DNA of 64,000 nt, from positions 2,604,001 to 2,668,000 of the forward strand of contig NZ_CP029192.1 in the NCBI RefSeq assembly GCF_008642315.1. The letters are read 5' to 3'. The stretch's first letter is position 1. Every line of letters begins with the position of its first letter. The position numbers and the translations under genes are program-made. Positions 62,712-64,000 of the stretch are shown here, one piece after another. A model generated the notes under the pieces. That model worked only from the letters and a program-made list of their open reading frames with translations. It was not told the DNA's origin and did not search any database. The stretch is from Streptomyces venezuelae (lineage in GTDB: Bacteria > Actinomycetota > Actinomycetes > Streptomycetales > Streptomycetaceae).

Positions 62712-63110
62712 ATGCAACCGACCGTCGGCATGGATCCGAACGACCTGGCGTACGACGTGTTCTCCCGCCAGTGCCCCTCGCGGGGCACCCTGGAGCACAT
62801 CACCGGTCGCTGGGGCGGGCTCACGCTGGGAGCGCTGCACGAGGGCACGTTCCGCTTCAACGAACTGCGCCGCCGGGTCGACGGCGTGAGCGAGAAGATG
62901 CTCTCCCAGACCTTGCACGCGCTGGAGCGCGACGGTCTGGTGCACCGCGACGCGCAGCCCACCAACCCGCCGCGCGTGGACTACGCGCTCACCCCGCTGG
63001 GGCGGGAGGTCGCCGAACGCCTGCTGGCCCTCATCCGTTTCGTGGAGAGCCGGCAGGACGACGTGGTGCGCGCCCAGGAGTGTTACGACGCGACGCGCGG
63101 CGGCCGCTGA
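62712..63110 (+). CDS. HxlR-family transcriptional regulator
   Basis: A 132-aa winged-helix regulator. [28 protein letters not shown] and [30 protein letters not shown] are diagnostic. The Cys near residue 21 is placed like the redox Cys of HxlR/HypR proteins, but a second one is lacking, so redox sensing is uncertain. The 3' end overlaps mutM by 28 bp (convergent). ATG at 62712 or 62730. Confidence 0.9.
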   Translation: MQPTVGMDPNDLAYDVFSRQCPSRGTLEHITGRWGGLTLGALHEGTFRFNELRRRVDGVSEKMLSQTLHALERDGLVHRDAQPTNPPRVDYALTPLGREVAERLLALIRFVESRQDDVVRAQECYDATRGGR

Positions 63111-63943
63111 CAGCGCGGACAGAAGTAGCTGGACCTGTTCATCCAGGGGCGTCGGCGGATCGCGGCGCCGCAGCGGCGGCACGGTTCGTTCTCCCTGCCG
63201 TACGCGTCGAGGGACCGGTCGAAGTAGCCCGACTCGCCGTTCACGTTGACGTAGAGACTGTCGAAGCTGGTGCCGCCGACGGCGAGGGCCGCGTTCATCA
63301 CGTCCCGTACGTGCCCGAGGAGTTCGGCCGTGCGCGGGCGCGTGAACGTGCCGGTGGGCCGTTCGTAGTGCAGCTTCGAGCGCCACAGCGCCTCGTCCGC
63401 GTAGATGTTGCCGACCCCGCTGATCAGCGACTGGTCGAGCAGCGCCCGCTTGATCGTCGTACGCCTGCGGCGCAGCGCGCGATGGAAGGCGTCGTCGTCG
63501 AACGCGGTGTCCAGCGGGTCGCGCGCGATGTGCGCGATGACGTCCGGCAGCCCGTCGGGGGTGTTGTCGTGGAGCGAGAGCCCGCCGAAGGTGCGCTGGT
63601 CGACGAAGCGGAGCTCGGTGCCCTGGTCGTCCGCGAAGCGCACCCGGATCCGCAGGTGCTTCTCGTCCGGCGCCTCGTGGGGCTGCACGAGCAACTGCCC
63701 GCTCATGCCCAGATGGGCCAGGACGGACTGCGCGGAGTCGGCGAGCGGCAGCCACAGATACTTGCCGCGCCGCTGCGCGAGACCGATCCGGTGCCCCATC
63801 AGCCGGTCGCCGAAGTCCTCGCCTCCCGCCACGTGCCGCCGCACCGCACGCGGGTGCAGCACCTGCACGTCGGCGACGACGCGCCCGCTGACCCAGCGCT
63901 CCAGACCGCGCCGGACCACTTCGACTTCGGGCAACTCGGGCAT
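63083..63943 (-). CDS. mutM: formamidopyrimidine-DNA glycosylase
   Basis: Removes 8-oxoguanine and other oxidised bases. It is 286 aa. The N-terminus PELPEVE with Pro2 nucleophile and Glu3, RRGKYLWL with the catalytic Lys near 60, [11 protein letters not shown] near 175, and the C-terminal zinc finger (CRRCG and CPRC) are all present. Confidence 0.97.
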   Translation of the reverse strand: MPELPEVEVVRRGLERWVSGRVVADVQVLHPRAVRRHVAGGEDFGDRLMGHRIGLAQRRGKYLWLPLADSAQSVLAHLGMSGQLLVQPHEAPDEKHLRIRVRFADDQGTELRFVDQRTFGGLSLHDNTPDGLPDVIAHIARDPLDTAFDDDAFHRALRRRRTTIKRALLDQSLISGVGNIYADEALWRSKLHYERPTGTFTRPRTAELLGHVRDVMNAALAVGGTSFDSLYVNVNGESGYFDRSLDAYGRENEPCRRCGAAIRRRPWMNRSSYFCPRCQRPPRVAS

Positions 63944-64000
63944 GGCTCTCCTTCGGCAGCACGATGCCGGCCGCCCCCAGTGGGGACGACCGGCATCAAA

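Overview
The window is high-GC DNA with the gene content and gene order of a Streptomyces chromosome: whiG, nsdA, four tandem type I signal peptidases, DUF2469, GlnK/AmtB/GlnD and a glcP-smc-acyP-mutM neighbourhood. GTG starts are common, and dense tRNA-less gene blocks run mostly on the minus strand.

Positions 1 to about 18.7 kb are the right-hand part of an integrative and conjugative element (ICE); its left end lies outside the window. From left to right it carries: a membrane-anchored GGDEF protein and a short SpdB-like operon (75-2468); a long transfer operon (2705-9928) with a TraB/FtsK-type DNA translocase, a wall hydrolase (lytic transglycosylase plus NlpC/P60), small membrane proteins, a polytopic VirB6-like protein, an SCO6880-family protein and a VirB4-like ATPase; a lower-GC cargo cassette on the opposite strand (10868-10144) with a secreted bacteriocin-like precursor and a two-helix membrane protein; a run of small genes with a MazG-like protein and an SSB (11373-12875); a PAPS-reductase-family protein; a replication module (primase/polymerase plus ATPase, 13887-16243); an iteron-rich non-coding region (16422-16625); and excisionase and tyrosine integrase (16698-18608). 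Three separate clusters of short phased repeats (1879-1983, 4411-4515, 16422-16625) look like cis-acting sites for transfer or replication.

Positions 18.8-64 kb are conserved chromosome. cdsA-frr-pyrH-tsf-rpsB (lipid synthesis, ribosome recycling, UMP kinase, EF-Ts, S2) is followed by an M23 peptidase, a TetR regulator and the sporulation sigma factor whiG. Next is dprA-comM-yraN-DUF2469-NUDIX-sipZ/Y/X/W-rplS-trmD-rimM-khpA-rpsP, a translation and secretion block read right to left. Then come proS, a methyltransferase, ftsH, ffh, glnD-glnK-amtB with a GlnR-type operator, nsdA, a degenerate prim-pol-like gene, ftsY, a cytosine permease, a flavin-dependent monooxygenase-like gene, glcP, smc, acyP, a CAP-domain secreted protein, an HxlR regulator and mutM.

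The most interesting material is in the ICE: an 11-bp phased repeat array directly behind the TraB-like gene (candidate clt transfer locus), a GTGACGC iteron field framed by an 11-bp inverted repeat, a duplicated 60-bp leader module, a possible new bacteriocin/immunity pair, and a diguanylate cyclase without the usual feedback-inhibition site, carried next to a host whose sigma-WhiG is known to be controlled by c-di-GMP.
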